DNA of 64,000 nt, from NCBI RefSeq assembly GCF_000711225.1, contig NZ_JOMG01000002.1, positions 446,501 through 510,500 on the forward strand, given 5' to 3'. The position numbers and the translations under genes are program-made. This document shows, one piece after another, positions 6,822 through 15,879 of this stretch. How positions within the stretch are numbered: position 1 is the first letter of the stretch; each line of letters starts with the position of its first letter. This DNA comes from Pelobacter seleniigenes DSM 18267. Lineage in GTDB: Bacteria; Desulfobacterota; Desulfuromonadia; Desulfuromonadales; Geopsychrobacteraceae. The notes under the pieces are model-generated. The model was given only the letters and a program-made list of their open reading frames with translations. It had not been told where the DNA came from and searched no databases.

Positions 6822-8912
6822 TTACTCCCTGTTCAGGCACAACTCCCCTGTTTTGGTTAAACTTGTTTTCGGTGCTTCCAGTCGGGTGCCATGCATATCA
6901 ATTACAACTGATTCTGTATATTCACGATATGCACTGCAGTGCCCTTTTGTATGAATAGAGATAGTCGCTTCAGCGCGATCCTGATCAAGTGCGCTGATCG
7001 CGTAATACTCGGCAGGAACAGTCACTTTTCCCGTTGACATGCTCAGCAGCCCCACCTTGCGGCCTTTCTTACTTTCACTTTGGAAACGGACATAGCCATC
7101 TGAAAAAAGCTCGAGTTCGCTGAAATCGAAACCGGTCAATACATGTCCCTGATGATCTGCCAAAGCACATTTTTCATCCGCGTTTCTCAATGTGATATGG
7201 GAGTCTCCGAGGGGTTTGATATCATAGAATTTAAAGGGAAAAATCTGCTTGAGATTGCTGTCGAGCACACCGTAATAATATCTGCCATTGCGGACAGCGA
7301 AGAGTCCCGGTCCGACAATCTTCGTGTATTTATAATCAAAAGGAACAACGGTTTTCCCCTGTTCGTCAATGATGCCGCAACGGTTATTTTCGGGGTGATA
7401 GGAGTTGTAAGCGGTGCAGACCGCGGCATATTGACCGCCAAATTCTTCGGCACCATATTTATATGTCGAAAAAGTATCGTAATCATAACCGGTCAAAAAG
7501 GTTCCGCTGCGATCGACCAAAGCAAAATTGGCATAGTCACTGCCCAGTTCGCGTACGGCGACATGGTCGCCCCCGAATGCTTCAATGCGACTGTAGCGAA
7601 AAGGGAGGATCTCATTTAAATTGCGGTCAAACAGCCCCTCTTTACCTCTTTCAAGGACAAACAGATCCGGCCCGACAACCTTGCTATCGTCATAATCCAT
7701 CGGGATGATGACGGTTCCTTTTTTATCGATGATTCCGCATTTATGCTCACCAGTGCAGGCAGAGGCGTAGTCACCATAAAAAGACGCAGCGCTATAATAT
7801 TGGGCTGAAATGACAATATTTCCTTTGCTGTCTTTGTAACCGTAACCCTCGTTTCTGTCCTGGAAAACAAGCAACTTCCCGGTCGGCAAGGTCCGCCTTG
7901 CCACCTCGCTACGTCTGGCCTGGAGCTTGAGGGCGTCCCTCTTTTGCTGTCGGTCCAGCTCGTCCAGATACTCCTGAGAGCTTCTTTCCAGATCCGCGAT
8001 TTGCTGGCGTTGTTGTGCTGCCAGTCGTTCTGTAGCGCGTTGCCGCTCTTTATCCAGATCAATTTGGGAGAGCTGGTCATCGAGTTCGGCCAGAAAATCA
8101 TCCTGTCCCGCGTCTTGCCGTGATTGCGCTTCTTTGTTGCGGCGTTCTTGTAATTGATAACTGGCCGCTAGCTGTTTACTCTCTTGCTGCTGCTTCCGCT
8201 TGAGCTTTTTGAGCTCTTGTTCCTCAAGCCTGGAGTTATACCAGGCTTTAACGGAAGAGAGGCTGGCTTCGAGTCTGGAAACGCGCGAAAGCATCTCGAC
8301 CGCTTCAAAACCGTGCTTGACGATTTGTTTGGCCTGTTCGGGCGGCAAATACTTCCGCTCATCTCCGGAATAGGTGTAGAAGACGCGGTCCCAGTTCGGG
8401 CTGCCGGGAACATTGAAGTTTTCGGTTCCGGGCAGTGTTTCACGGGCTTTAAAATGCTGGACCGTGGGTTTTCCCGGCACCCCTGAGCCTATTTGGAAAT
8501 AGACCTTTTCCCTGGCCGACAGCCCCGCACTGCGGACAGCCTCTTGGTCGACTCTGCCGTCGAAATCGAGGTCAACGATGAAGATCTCCTGCAAGACCTC
8601 CAGCGGTATCCCGGATGGGGACAGGGTCACGCTCTTGCCATTCCTGTCCTTGAAATGGAAGGAGCCGATAAGATCATTTATCCCCCAGACAATTTTGGTA
8701 TTGAAAACCGGTTCCCCAATCAGCGTCCACTGCTTCCAGTGAATATCGAAGTAACAGGGCATGCCTTCTTCGTCGAGGAGAGAGGGGCGACTTTCAATAT
8801 GCAATTGGCCCTGAGAACTGTTTTTCCCCTTGGCGGAATCGGCCATTGTTACGGAAGCAGAGCAAACGGACATGGCCAGGATGACGGTGAAAAGAACGAT
8901 CAGTTTATTCAT
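6822..8912 (-). CDS. Secreted WG-repeat protein with central coiled coil
   Basis: The 696-residue protein has a signal peptide (about 1-25), a region of unknown fold to about 210, and a long charged Q/E/R/K-rich stretch (about 215-350) likely to form a coiled coil. From about 355 to the end it has WG-type repeats, each pairing a 'GIIDKKGTVIIPMDYDD'-like strand set with a second half. WG repeats are predicted beta-propeller-like surfaces of unknown ligand. AGGGAA precedes the start. It follows a lipoprotein gene by 32 bp on the same strand, so both may act together in the periplasm or at the outer membrane. Confidence 0.82.
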   Translation of the reverse strand: MNKLIVLFTVILAMSVCSASVTMADSAKGKNSSQGQLHIESRPSLLDEEGMPCYFDIHWKQWTLIGEPVFNTKIVWGINDLIGSFHFKDRNGKSVTLSPSGIPLEVLQEIFIVDLDFDGRVDQEAVRSAGLSAREKVYFQIGSGVPGKPTVQHFKARETLPGTENFNVPGSPNWDRVFYTYSGDERKYLPPEQAKQIVKHGFEAVEMLSRVSRLEASLSSVKAWYNSRLEEQELKKLKRKQQQESKQLAASYQLQERRNKEAQSRQDAGQDDFLAELDDQLSQIDLDKERQRATERLAAQQRQQIADLERSSQEYLDELDRQQKRDALKLQARRSEVARRTLPTGKLLVFQDRNEGYGYKDSKGNIVISAQYYSAASFYGDYASACTGEHKCGIIDKKGTVIIPMDYDDSKVVGPDLFVLERGKEGLFDRNLNEILPFRYSRIEAFGGDHVAVRELGSDYANFALVDRSGTFLTGYDYDTFSTYKYGAEEFGGQYAAVCTAYNSYHPENNRCGIIDEQGKTVVPFDYKYTKIVGPGLFAVRNGRYYYGVLDSNLKQIFPFKFYDIKPLGDSHITLRNADEKCALADHQGHVLTGFDFSELELFSDGYVRFQSESKKGRKVGLLSMSTGKVTVPAEYYAISALDQDRAEATISIHTKGHCSAYREYTESVVIDMHGTRLEAPKTSLTKTGELCLNRE

Positions 8913-8944
8913 GGGAATTCCCTATTTGGCAGACAGTACCCGTA

Positions 8945-9955
8945 TCATTGATTGAGATCGGCAAGATATTGGCCGGCCTGCCGGGCATAGCGCCCCTGTT
9001 CGCCTGCCTGCTTGAGATAGGCCTGAAATTTTTGTTTCGCCATCTCCTTGTCGCCGACTTCGAGCAGGGTTTTGCCATAGTGATATTGAAAGCTGGTGGG
9101 CAGATCCATGGCGAGCCGTTCAAAGCGTTGAAAATTCTTCAGGGCCAGGGGATAGTCTTCGTTTTTCAGGGCGCTGATCAGTTCCTGTTGGTACAGCTGA
9201 CGTTGCTCTTGTTTGGGCAGGGCCTGAAGGGCTCTCTCTTTGGCCTTTTCCTGCCACAGTGAACTTGTCAGCTTGAATTCGTCGAGCTCTTGCGCCGTGA
9301 TGGACGTGGCGTAAGAAGAGTGCCTTCCGGAATCGCTGGCCGCCAGTTTGACAGAGAGCTTGTAGTCGACGCTCTGCGGCTGCTCTTCAAGTTTTTCCAG
9401 ATATGTTGCCAGGGGGATTGAAAAGGTGGAATTGCTATTTGTGATGACTTTTTCCCATTGAAATTCTTTTGTCAGGGGCTTTCCGTTGTGGAGATTGACT
9501 GAGTTTATGAGCAGGTTGGCCCACATGGTTTTACCAGGAAAGGGCTTGTATTCCTGTTTGGAGCGGCCGGTCGATTTTTTATCCCGGTAATGGATGGATT
9601 CGTATTTATGATGCTCACCGACAAACCCCTGCAGGATCTCTTTCGGTCCATCGACAAGAACTGCAATCGGAGCTGCAAGGGTCGTAGCCACCGGATTCGG
9701 CCTTTTGCCGCTGTGGCGAATTTGTTTGTATTTTTCGGCGTTCACCTCAGGGGTGCAATAGATTCTGCTGACGGTCACATCAAAGTTTCGACCGTTGACC
9801 TCCACACTGTTGATTTTTATGCCACAGGCTGAGGTATTGTCCGCGTCGTAAAAAGTTTCCCGACCTAAGGGGACTTCCTGGAGCTTTGAGTAACTGCCTC
9901 CACACCCCGGCAGGATCAACAACAGGCAAAGGGCAACAAAAAATATGATTTTCAT
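8945..9955 (-). CDS. Lipoprotein with C-terminal TPR-like repeats
   Basis: The 336-residue protein has a lipobox LPGC with C18 as the lipidated residue. The middle region is of unknown family. The last 90 residues (ALKNEDYPLALKNFQRFERL, then YHYGKTLLEVGDKEMAKQKF) look like two or three TPR helices. GGAG lies 9 bp before the ATG. It is first in a probable two-gene operon with the WG-repeat protein. A role in envelope assembly is a guess; no specific function is recognised. Confidence 0.78.
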   Translation of the reverse strand: MKIIFFVALCLLLILPGCGGSYSKLQEVPLGRETFYDADNTSACGIKINSVEVNGRNFDVTVSRIYCTPEVNAEKYKQIRHSGKRPNPVATTLAAPIAVLVDGPKEILQGFVGEHHKYESIHYRDKKSTGRSKQEYKPFPGKTMWANLLINSVNLHNGKPLTKEFQWEKVITNSNSTFSIPLATYLEKLEEQPQSVDYKLSVKLAASDSGRHSSYATSITAQELDEFKLTSSLWQEKAKERALQALPKQEQRQLYQQELISALKNEDYPLALKNFQRFERLAMDLPTSFQYHYGKTLLEVGDKEMAKQKFQAYLKQAGEQGRYARQAGQYLADLNQ

Positions 9956-10226
9956 CAGTTATTCTCCGATCAGGAAGTGAAGCCTCATCGATTATGCGGG
10001 GGAAATTGAATCTGAGAAAAATATCATATTTTCTGCGGCAATCGTAATAAAACCTGCAATTTTAATCCGTTATAACTTATCTTCCCAATCTAAGGGGGGG
10101 CAGGTCTCAACTCGTCACAGTTATTTCATCGGGATCGTCATCTACCTTAAGGAAAAACCAGGGGCGCTCCCGAACGACGCTCGTTTAAGAGGAGATGGCA
10201 GCAAAACCGGGACTGTCCCACACGGG

Positions 10227-10292
10227 GGCTGTCCCAGGTCTTTGCGGTGCTAACCGCTACAGTTTCATGGCTCACAAACTCTTGGGACAGCC
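10227..10292. repeat. REP-like inverted repeat
   Basis: GGCTGTCCCA (10227-10236) and TGGGACAGCC (10283-10292) are perfectly complementary and enclose 46 bp that contain a smaller GCGGT...ACCGC stem. The GGGACAG core is typical of REP elements mobilised by RAYT transposases. No such transposase is in the window. Confidence 0.6.
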
Positions 10293-10310
10293 TCCGATAG
10301 GAGAAAAGGA

Positions 10311-10466
10311 GGCAGATTTATTTTTCCACAATATGATCCGACATAGACGAAAGCCCCAACGTCCTTGTGCAAGTTGGGGCTCGTTTTGCTTTGGAAATGG
10401 TGATTTATCGAAGATTGGACAGTGGCTCTATGCTCACATGAGGTACTGCCAAAAAATAAATCTGCC
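10311..10466. mobile_element. Small inverted-repeat element (MITE/REP-like)
   Basis: The ends GGCAGATTTATTTTT (10311-10325) and its exact complement (10452-10466) bound 156 bp. Inside is a perfect stem, AGCCCCAAC with GTTGGGGCT (10352-10381), followed by CGTTTT. There is no coding capacity. The end sequence also begins the 29-bp repeats at 5405 and 11287. Confidence 0.55.
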
Positions 10467-10568
10467 CCCTTGCCACTCGGTATCTCTATAAAGACCGGGA
10501 TTGTCCAACCACAGGATAAGATCGCAGCTCGTCCCTCGCGCTATCTATCCTTATTCGTTAGGCCTTTT

Positions 10569-11096
10569 TTATTTTAGCTGTCGATCCAATGTGTCAATTA
10601 CTGGACCGCTTAGGTCTGTAAAACTATAAGAACACTTTTCAACGTCTTCTGGCATTGTTGAAAGTTCATATCCAACCTGATAGCCTTCTTCCCGTGCTAT
10701 TTTTAAAAAGATCTTTTTTGCTTTGTTTTTGATTTTGTTGAAGTTGCGATCCGCTAGATTTTTGTGAGCTGTTGATTGAGTTATATTTTCATTTGATTCA
10801 ATGATTGATTTGAATGTTGATGAACTTAACAACTTTTGATCTTCATTTTTTGCATATAATGAAAGGTTGTAAACTGCACTCTGATCAAAAAAAGCAACTT
10901 CTAAATTTTCAAGGGCTTCGCAATGTTTACTTGTGCGTGGGTATATGATGCTAACAATGCCTTTTGGGGGAGTAGGTGGATTATATCCAAAATTTGACAG
11001 TCTAAGCTCTGGATTCTCTATAATTCTTGGGCTGAGGCTTGAGGAGCAGCCTTGAAGTGCAAGAGAAATAAGTACGGCTATTAGTATTTTCTTCAA
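10569..11096 (-). CDS. Small lipoprotein of unknown function
   Basis: The 175-residue protein has a short signal sequence with lipobox LQGC (lipidated C16). It starts at a TTG behind AAGGTG. The family is not recognised. The gene is far more AT-rich than its neighbours, with many AAA/AAT/TTT codons, and sits between repeat elements. Horizontal origin is likely. No membrane segments follow the signal. Confidence 0.65.
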   Translation of the reverse strand: MKKILIAVLISLALQGCSSSLSPRIIENPELRLSNFGYNPPTPPKGIVSIIYPRTSKHCEALENLEVAFFDQSAVYNLSLYAKNEDQKLLSSSTFKSIIESNENITQSTAHKNLADRNFNKIKNKAKKIFLKIAREEGYQVGYELSTMPEDVEKCSYSFTDLSGPVIDTLDRQLK

Positions 11097-11286
11097 AATT
11101 TCACCTTTTTTCTTTTAAGCCTAAACAGGTAATGATAACCGGCAGCGACGAAATGTCCGAACACCACCGCAATTTGGTTTTGCTTTTCAAGTTTGCGCAG
11201 ACGTATTTTCCGTCCAAAAAAACTGGGACGTCCCAGTTTTCTTTGGCCTTCCCGGTTTGCGGGGTCTCATTTTAGAAGAAAAGGGG

Positions 11287-11315
11287 CAGATTTATTTTTC
11301 CAGATGAAATTCCGG
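11287..11315. repeat. 29-bp dispersed repeat, copy 2
   Basis: Identical to 5405-5433. It lies 20 bp past the stop of the SEC-C gene. Confidence 0.75.
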
Positions 11316-11334
11316 AGCTTCTTTTTCATCTCAC

Positions 11335-12345
11335 CTAAATATTGAACTTAACAACAGCCTCAAGCAACGGGAGTTTCTTCACCCTGAATTGTCGCGGCCA
11401 AGATCGCTCAGTTGATATCGGCTCCACTTTAGCCAACCCCAAAAATCCGAAAAATCCTTCCACGTTGCGGAAACTATATGTAGAACGGACCATTGCCTCC
11501 GGAGTCATATAGTCTGTGCCCGCCTCCTCTTCCAGAATCATGGGGAAAGCCTGTAGGAAACGGTCTTCATAGAAGGTCTGAGGGTGCCAGTCTCCACCAT
11601 ACCGATTCAAGAGAAAGAGAGAAAAAAGAAAACTCTTCTGGATCAATCCGAACTCTGGATAACCGTCCCGATACCCCCAATTGAATGACTCAACATAGGT
11701 GCGAAAAAGTCGCGGATACAAGCACCTCATCCCGGAGTCCCCCAACAGCTTGCGACATTCCCGACTGAGAATGAATTTTCCTTTGTATTTGCGGATCAAC
11801 CCGGCGAGTTCGGCAACAACACGCGTCAGGTGCAGATCAAAAAAATCCTCTTCTTTGTTGATATTGCCAATCTGAGTGTTCTTACGGTAAAGCTCCTCAC
11901 CCCAATAGCTGAGGGCTGCCTGGCGACAAAAATTTCTGGGCAGATTGCCGGTCGCGGTCGGTTTCAGGCCATTATCGCCAATCGCTTCGACCAGCATACT
12001 GAACAGGGTCACAATCGGCGCAGCGGGTTCGGTTGCAAGTTGTTCCGGAAAGGCAACGAGCAGATTCGATTCAAAGGGAAAATAAAGGAAACGATGCATC
12101 TGCTCCGGAGATAATCCTGCGAAATCATTCTCCGGGGCCTGATTGCGTTCAGGGATATGCGTGGCAAGAAAGCTGTTGACCTCTTCAAGCGAAGCAAACT
12201 CTTCCCCTTGCAGCAATTGCTGGATCTCAGCGAAGGTTTCGGCAACAGCTTCAGGCTGGCCAGCAGGTTGCTGCTTTCCGAGACAGCATTTTTTGTATTT
12301 TTTGCCACTGCCGCATGGGCAGGGATCATTTCTGTTTATTTTCAT
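11335..12345 (-). CDS. SEC-C motif protein, third gene of an HTH/nucleotidyltransferase operon
   Basis: The 336-residue protein opens with a SEC-C zinc-binding motif (CPCGSGKKYKKCC, ligands C9, C11, C20, C21). The remaining 310 residues are mostly helical with no family I recognise. SEC-C motifs occur on SecA and on many stress or defence proteins. The ATG overlaps the stop of the nucleotidyltransferase gene (TGATG), so the proteins are probably made together. Its tight linkage suggests a part in the same toxin-antitoxin or defence unit; this is inference. Confidence 0.8.
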   Translation of the reverse strand: MKINRNDPCPCGSGKKYKKCCLGKQQPAGQPEAVAETFAEIQQLLQGEEFASLEEVNSFLATHIPERNQAPENDFAGLSPEQMHRFLYFPFESNLLVAFPEQLATEPAAPIVTLFSMLVEAIGDNGLKPTATGNLPRNFCRQAALSYWGEELYRKNTQIGNINKEEDFFDLHLTRVVAELAGLIRKYKGKFILSRECRKLLGDSGMRCLYPRLFRTYVESFNWGYRDGYPEFGLIQKSFLFSLFLLNRYGGDWHPQTFYEDRFLQAFPMILEEEAGTDYMTPEAMVRSTYSFRNVEGFFGFLGLAKVEPISTERSWPRQFRVKKLPLLEAVVKFNI

Positions 12346-13040
12346 CAGAACTTAACCTTTGCTGCTCTTTCAAGCCGTCCGAACAATTCCCGCTCTCTTC
12401 CTTCATCATTTGCTGCAGCCTGAACTGCATATTCAAAATCCCGATTGTCGAGTAATTGCGAAATCTGCTCAGCGACACATTCTCTCAATTTCAAATCAGC
12501 CTGCTCTAATTCCTTTACCAGTGACGCTCTCCCGCTGAATAGATTAAGAATATCTTCAATATCATGACTGCCCATGGGGTCATTCTTCCCTCGTCCCTGA
12601 TAGGCCTGCAGTTTTGTTGCTACAAAGTATTCAGGCCTCACCAAACGGATATTAATCCCATCTGCAAGGCTATAGTATTTCGCTGTTTTAAGGGCTTCAG
12701 GATACCAAGGATTCGAAAATCCAAGCACACCCGAATCCGGCATAAAATCAACTTTAAGCTCTCCGAGAACCATTCGACAAATAACTGCCGACTCACTTGC
12801 ATCTTCTGCAAAGCCTTTTTCACGCAGGGTCTCTTGTAACTTGGCCCATTCGACATGACTGACAACATGTACGATCAAGTCGACATCATCAGTATAACGC
12901 ACCTGTTCCCGCGTATAATCGTCTGTGAGCAGGAGGCCTGTGGTGCATCCCCCGACAAATGCCACTTGATCAAGCAATTCTTCACCAAGAGCAACAGCGA
13001 CTCGCGTTATCATTTCTCTAAATAAATTGAATCTTGACAT
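12345..13040 (-). CDS. AbiEii-like nucleotidyltransferase (candidate toxin)
   Basis: The 231-residue protein has the polymerase-beta-type nucleotidyltransferase signature: G30-G31 in VAFVGGCTTG, D51-D-V-D54 for metal binding in TDDVDLIVHV, and a third acidic strand KVDFMPDSG. A helical tail follows. AbiEii/MenT relatives transfer nucleotides to tRNA or proteins and act as toxins beside HTH antitoxins. It overlaps the upstream HTH gene by 31 bp and the downstream SEC-C gene by 1 bp. A housekeeping nucleotidyltransferase is less likely in this context. Confidence 0.78.
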   Translation of the reverse strand: MSRFNLFREMITRVAVALGEELLDQVAFVGGCTTGLLLTDDYTREQVRYTDDVDLIVHVVSHVEWAKLQETLREKGFAEDASESAVICRMVLGELKVDFMPDSGVLGFSNPWYPEALKTAKYYSLADGINIRLVRPEYFVATKLQAYQGRGKNDPMGSHDIEDILNLFSGRASLVKELEQADLKLRECVAEQISQLLDNRDFEYAVQAAANDEGRERELFGRLERAAKVKF

Positions 13041-13666
13041 ATGCTTTCTTTGAGAAGTTTATTCAAGATTTCAGCTGCCATTGTTCTCTCTCTAGGCTGT
13101 CCCATCCGAATGGCGTCAGTCAAAGCCAAAAAAGCATATAACCTCTGATCTCTCCTGACTGCCTGAGGTACTGTCTTGAAAAGCGGTTCAATTAAAGATC
13201 CCTTGGTGTTTCCCTTAGCGTCCGACCACACCGGAGGAATGTCTCCAGCCGACATCAACTTGCCCTGAAGGACCGGCGCAGCCAAGCCCGTAGCAATGCC
13301 TCGTGTTAGTTCTGCAGGCCTGGCAGGAAAAACATAGCGCAATCCATAAACGATAAATTCAAACAAAGAGGAAATATTCACCCGAGGGAGTCCCGTTTTT
13401 CTGTCGGGCTTAAGCAGCCCTACGGCGTAGCACCTCTGCAGGGCAAGATTGACTTGGGATTTACTTATCCCTGTTTCGAGAGCCAGGGAACGCATCGTAT
13501 AGTCATTCCCCCTTAGTTCCGACTTGGTTGGAACTTCTTTTAATGGAGAGACATTCCAATCTTCCCAATCCCACCAATCTCTCTCGCACGATGGCAGTTT
13601 CCAACCTTCTTGCCTTTGCTCTATCGAGACCAGTTTTAGCAGCAGAAAGATATCTTGACTTTTCAT
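13010..13666 (-). CDS. Winged helix-turn-helix protein, probable antitoxin/repressor
   Basis: The 218-residue protein has a helix-turn-helix at about 56-90 (YTMRSLALETGISKSQVNLALQ) followed by a wing-like GLLKPDRKTG. The C-terminal half is helical and unassigned. I start at the ATG behind GGAGGT; an upstream in-frame ATG at 13720 has no such site. It is first in the three-gene operon. By analogy with AbiEi-type partners it probably represses the operon and neutralises the nucleotidyltransferase. Sequence similarity to AbiEi itself is not evident to me. Confidence 0.75.
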   Translation of the reverse strand: MKSQDIFLLLKLVSIEQRQEGWKLPSCERDWWDWEDWNVSPLKEVPTKSELRGNDYTMRSLALETGISKSQVNLALQRCYAVGLLKPDRKTGLPRVNISSLFEFIVYGLRYVFPARPAELTRGIATGLAAPVLQGKLMSAGDIPPVWSDAKGNTKGSLIEPLFKTVPQAVRRDQRLYAFLALTDAIRMGQPRERTMAAEILNKLLKESICQDSIYLEK

Positions 13667-13866
13667 AGCACCTCCACGAAATGTCCCTAATCCCAGGACA
13701 TGGGACATCTTCCAGAGCAAACAAGGTTATTGTCAAGAGAAATATTTTATCATCTCAAGGGGTGTTCTCCTTCATTTTCCAATCAACAAGAACAGACCAT
13801 CTGTAACCAAGGGCGGGATAATTCCCCACACCATTATCTTTGGCAAGCTTGTCAGCGTTTCAGATA

Positions 13867-14763
13867 TTACAGAACAGGCCGCAGTTCCTGGATATGATCG
13901 ATGAAATGGCGCACCCGTTGGGGAAGCTGGCCGGGGCCGGTCACCAGGTAGACGTCATGTTTGAAACCTCCGCTCCATTCCGGGAGCACCCTGACCAGCC
14001 TCCCCTCCTTTTCCTCTTGAGCGACAAAGACATCCCGCACCAGGGCGATCCCGTGCCCGGCGATGGCAAAGTCGCGGCACAGTTCGGCGGAACTGAACCG
14101 GTAGGCAGGCTGGATGTCGAGAGTCTCCTGGCGGCTGCCGTTGGTCATTGTCCAGCGATTGCCGAAACGCTCAAGAACGATGCAGGGCAGCTTGTACAGG
14201 TCCTTCGGCTCGCCGGGTCGTGGGTAGTGCTCAAACAGTTCCGGCGCTGCGTAGAGATAAGGTTCGATTCTGAGCAGCTTTCGCACGATGAGCGGTGCAG
14301 CGATCGCCGGACCGATGAGAAAGGCGATGTCATAAGGATCGGTCCGCAGGTCAACCGCGTGTTCGGCGAAGGTCAGGTCGATCTGGATGTCAGGCCACTT
14401 GGCGGCAAAGCTGAGCAGAACCTCTTTCATGTGCGGAGTGAAGAGATCCCTGAACATGCTGATGCGGATCAGCCCGGCGGGCCTTTGCATATTCGTGACC
14501 ACAGCGTCGTAAGCTTTTTGCGACTCAGCGAGGATGAATTCGCAGCTTTCGAGCAGTTCTACTCCGTTCGGGGTCAGATCGACATTGCGGGTATCCCGGT
14601 AGAAGAGCAGCACCCCCATGCGTTGCTCCAGTAACTTGATGCGCCGCGACAGGGTCGATGCTCCCAGCCCGAGAATCTCTGCGGCTTTGGCAAAGCTCTT
14701 CTGGCGGGCCACTTCGACCAGGAGGGGAACGTCATTAAGAAAGTCCTGCATGATTATGCCCAT
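13867..14763 (-). CDS. LysR-family transcriptional regulator
   Basis: The 298-residue protein has an N-terminal winged HTH (VARQKSFAKAAEILGLGASTLSRRIKLLEQRMG) and a periplasmic-binding-protein-like effector domain. The HTH with SFAKAA and RRIKLLEQ is typical. It is divergent from the DUF169 gene with 153 bp between, where an inverted repeat lies at 14800-14813. It probably controls that gene. The start could instead be the second ATG, 12 bp inside. Confidence 0.92.
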   Translation of the reverse strand: MGIIMQDFLNDVPLLVEVARQKSFAKAAEILGLGASTLSRRIKLLEQRMGVLLFYRDTRNVDLTPNGVELLESCEFILAESQKAYDAVVTNMQRPAGLIRISMFRDLFTPHMKEVLLSFAAKWPDIQIDLTFAEHAVDLRTDPYDIAFLIGPAIAAPLIVRKLLRIEPYLYAAPELFEHYPRPGEPKDLYKLPCIVLERFGNRWTMTNGSRQETLDIQPAYRFSSAELCRDFAIAGHGIALVRDVFVAQEEKEGRLVRVLPEWSGGFKHDVYLVTGPGQLPQRVRHFIDHIQELRPVL

Positions 14764-14799
14764 TTTTGGATGAGAGTTTTTATTTTATCCGCTTTATTC

Positions 14800-14813
14800 T
14801 GTATTTGGATACA
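14800..14813. promoter_or_regulatory. Candidate LysR operator
   Basis: TGTATTTGGATACA is a 5-bp inverted repeat with a 4-bp spacer. It lies between the divergent LysR and DUF169 genes, close to both starts, as expected for a LysR binding site. Confidence 0.5.
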
Positions 14814-14916
14814 ATATAGAATGATGTCTGTTCAATGCAAGACGCCAAGTCGCTAAAGACTCTTTCGATGGGAGAGATCCTGGCGGAGTCAACAACACCA
14901 GCAAGGAGGAACGATC

Positions 14917-15771
14917 ATGACTGTTCAGCATGTTCTTGAAGACACGCAGCGCTTTCTGGAGCATCTCGGCCTGGGCGAAGAACCATTCGGCGTCTATTAT
15001 GCAGACCGCCTGCCGGACAATGCCGTCGGCCCCAAAACCGGGGTGCCCATTTCACGAGAGCTGGAAGACGCGGGACAACTCGATCTGCAGGAAGCCATGA
15101 AGACCTTTTCCTGTGTTATGGCCAACATCCGGCTTGCGCGCAAAAAGGGCTGCGCCGCCTTCATTTCCAAGGAAGAGTATGGCTGCTTTGGCGGGGTCTA
15201 CTACTGCTCGCTGATGAAGCCGCACCTGCGTTTCATCGAGCACTATGTGACCACCGGCTTCAGCGGGACGCCCGTGCATGGCGAACGGTACCTACCGACT
15301 CCGGAGGCCATGCGTAAATTTCTTGCTGAGGTCGATCCGCGCAAAGCCCCGGGCAGATACTGCATCTTCAAACCACTCTCCAGCTTTGCCGACGGAGAAG
15401 AGCCGGAGTTGGTGATTTTTTTCGCCCGGCCCGAAGTGTTGAGCGGCCTCTTCACCCATACGATTTTTACGACCGGGGAGATGGACTGCGTCGCATCACC
15501 CTTCGGTGCGGGCTGCACGAATATGGTCGCCTGGCCCCTGTATTATCAGGAACAGGGTGTCGAGAAAGCCGTACTCGGCGGCTTTGATCCGTCGGTCAGA
15601 AAGTATATGAAAGGGGACGAACTGACCTTCACGGTGTCCTGGTCCCTCTATCAAAAAATGTTGCAAACCTTGCCGGAATCGATGTTCAACGTCGATGGTG
15701 CCTGGAAGGAGGTACGCAAGAAGGTGGCGCGCAGCGCCAAAGCCTGGGGGGAAGATACCGCAACCGCGTAA
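14917..15771 (+). CDS. DUF169 family protein
   Basis: The 284-residue protein matches the DUF169 pattern: an N-terminal PFGVYY segment, a Cys-containing core with KKGCAAFISKEEYGCFGG, and a second Cys motif SPFGAGCTNMVAWPLY. Function is unknown; the conserved cysteines suggest metal or redox chemistry. A strong AAGGAGG lies before the ATG, and a perfect terminator follows at 15805. It is monocistronic and divergent from a LysR regulator. Confidence 0.85.
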   Translation: MTVQHVLEDTQRFLEHLGLGEEPFGVYYADRLPDNAVGPKTGVPISRELEDAGQLDLQEAMKTFSCVMANIRLARKKGCAAFISKEEYGCFGGVYYCSLMKPHLRFIEHYVTTGFSGTPVHGERYLPTPEAMRKFLAEVDPRKAPGRYCIFKPLSSFADGEEPELVIFFARPEVLSGLFTHTIFTTGEMDCVASPFGAGCTNMVAWPLYYQEQGVEKAVLGGFDPSVRKYMKGDELTFTVSWSLYQKMLQTLPESMFNVDGAWKEVRKKVARSAKAWGEDTATA

Positions 15772-15804
15772 TTTGGGACACATTCTGTTGCGACGATAAG
15801 AGTC

Positions 15805-15847
15805 AATGAAAACGGCCGGCCCTGCTTTGGGGCTGGCCGTTTTCATT
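15805..15847 (+). terminator. Rho-independent terminator after the DUF169 gene
   Basis: AATGAAAACGGCC and GGCCGTTTTCATT form a 13-bp perfect stem with the TTTTC run inside the 3' arm. It is symmetric and may also serve the convergent LysR gene. Confidence 0.85.
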
Positions 15848-15879
15848 GATAAATGATGAGGCCTTTGGGGGCAGCCGGC

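Larger units (their letters stand above)
9956..10568. other. Repeat-rich intergenic region
   Basis: No gene is supported. The region carries a 10-bp inverted-repeat pair (10227-10292), an inverted-repeat element (10311-10466) with an internal terminator-like hairpin (10352-10381), and an AT-rich stretch near 10000-10080 that may hold the promoter of the lipoprotein operon. Confidence 0.6.
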
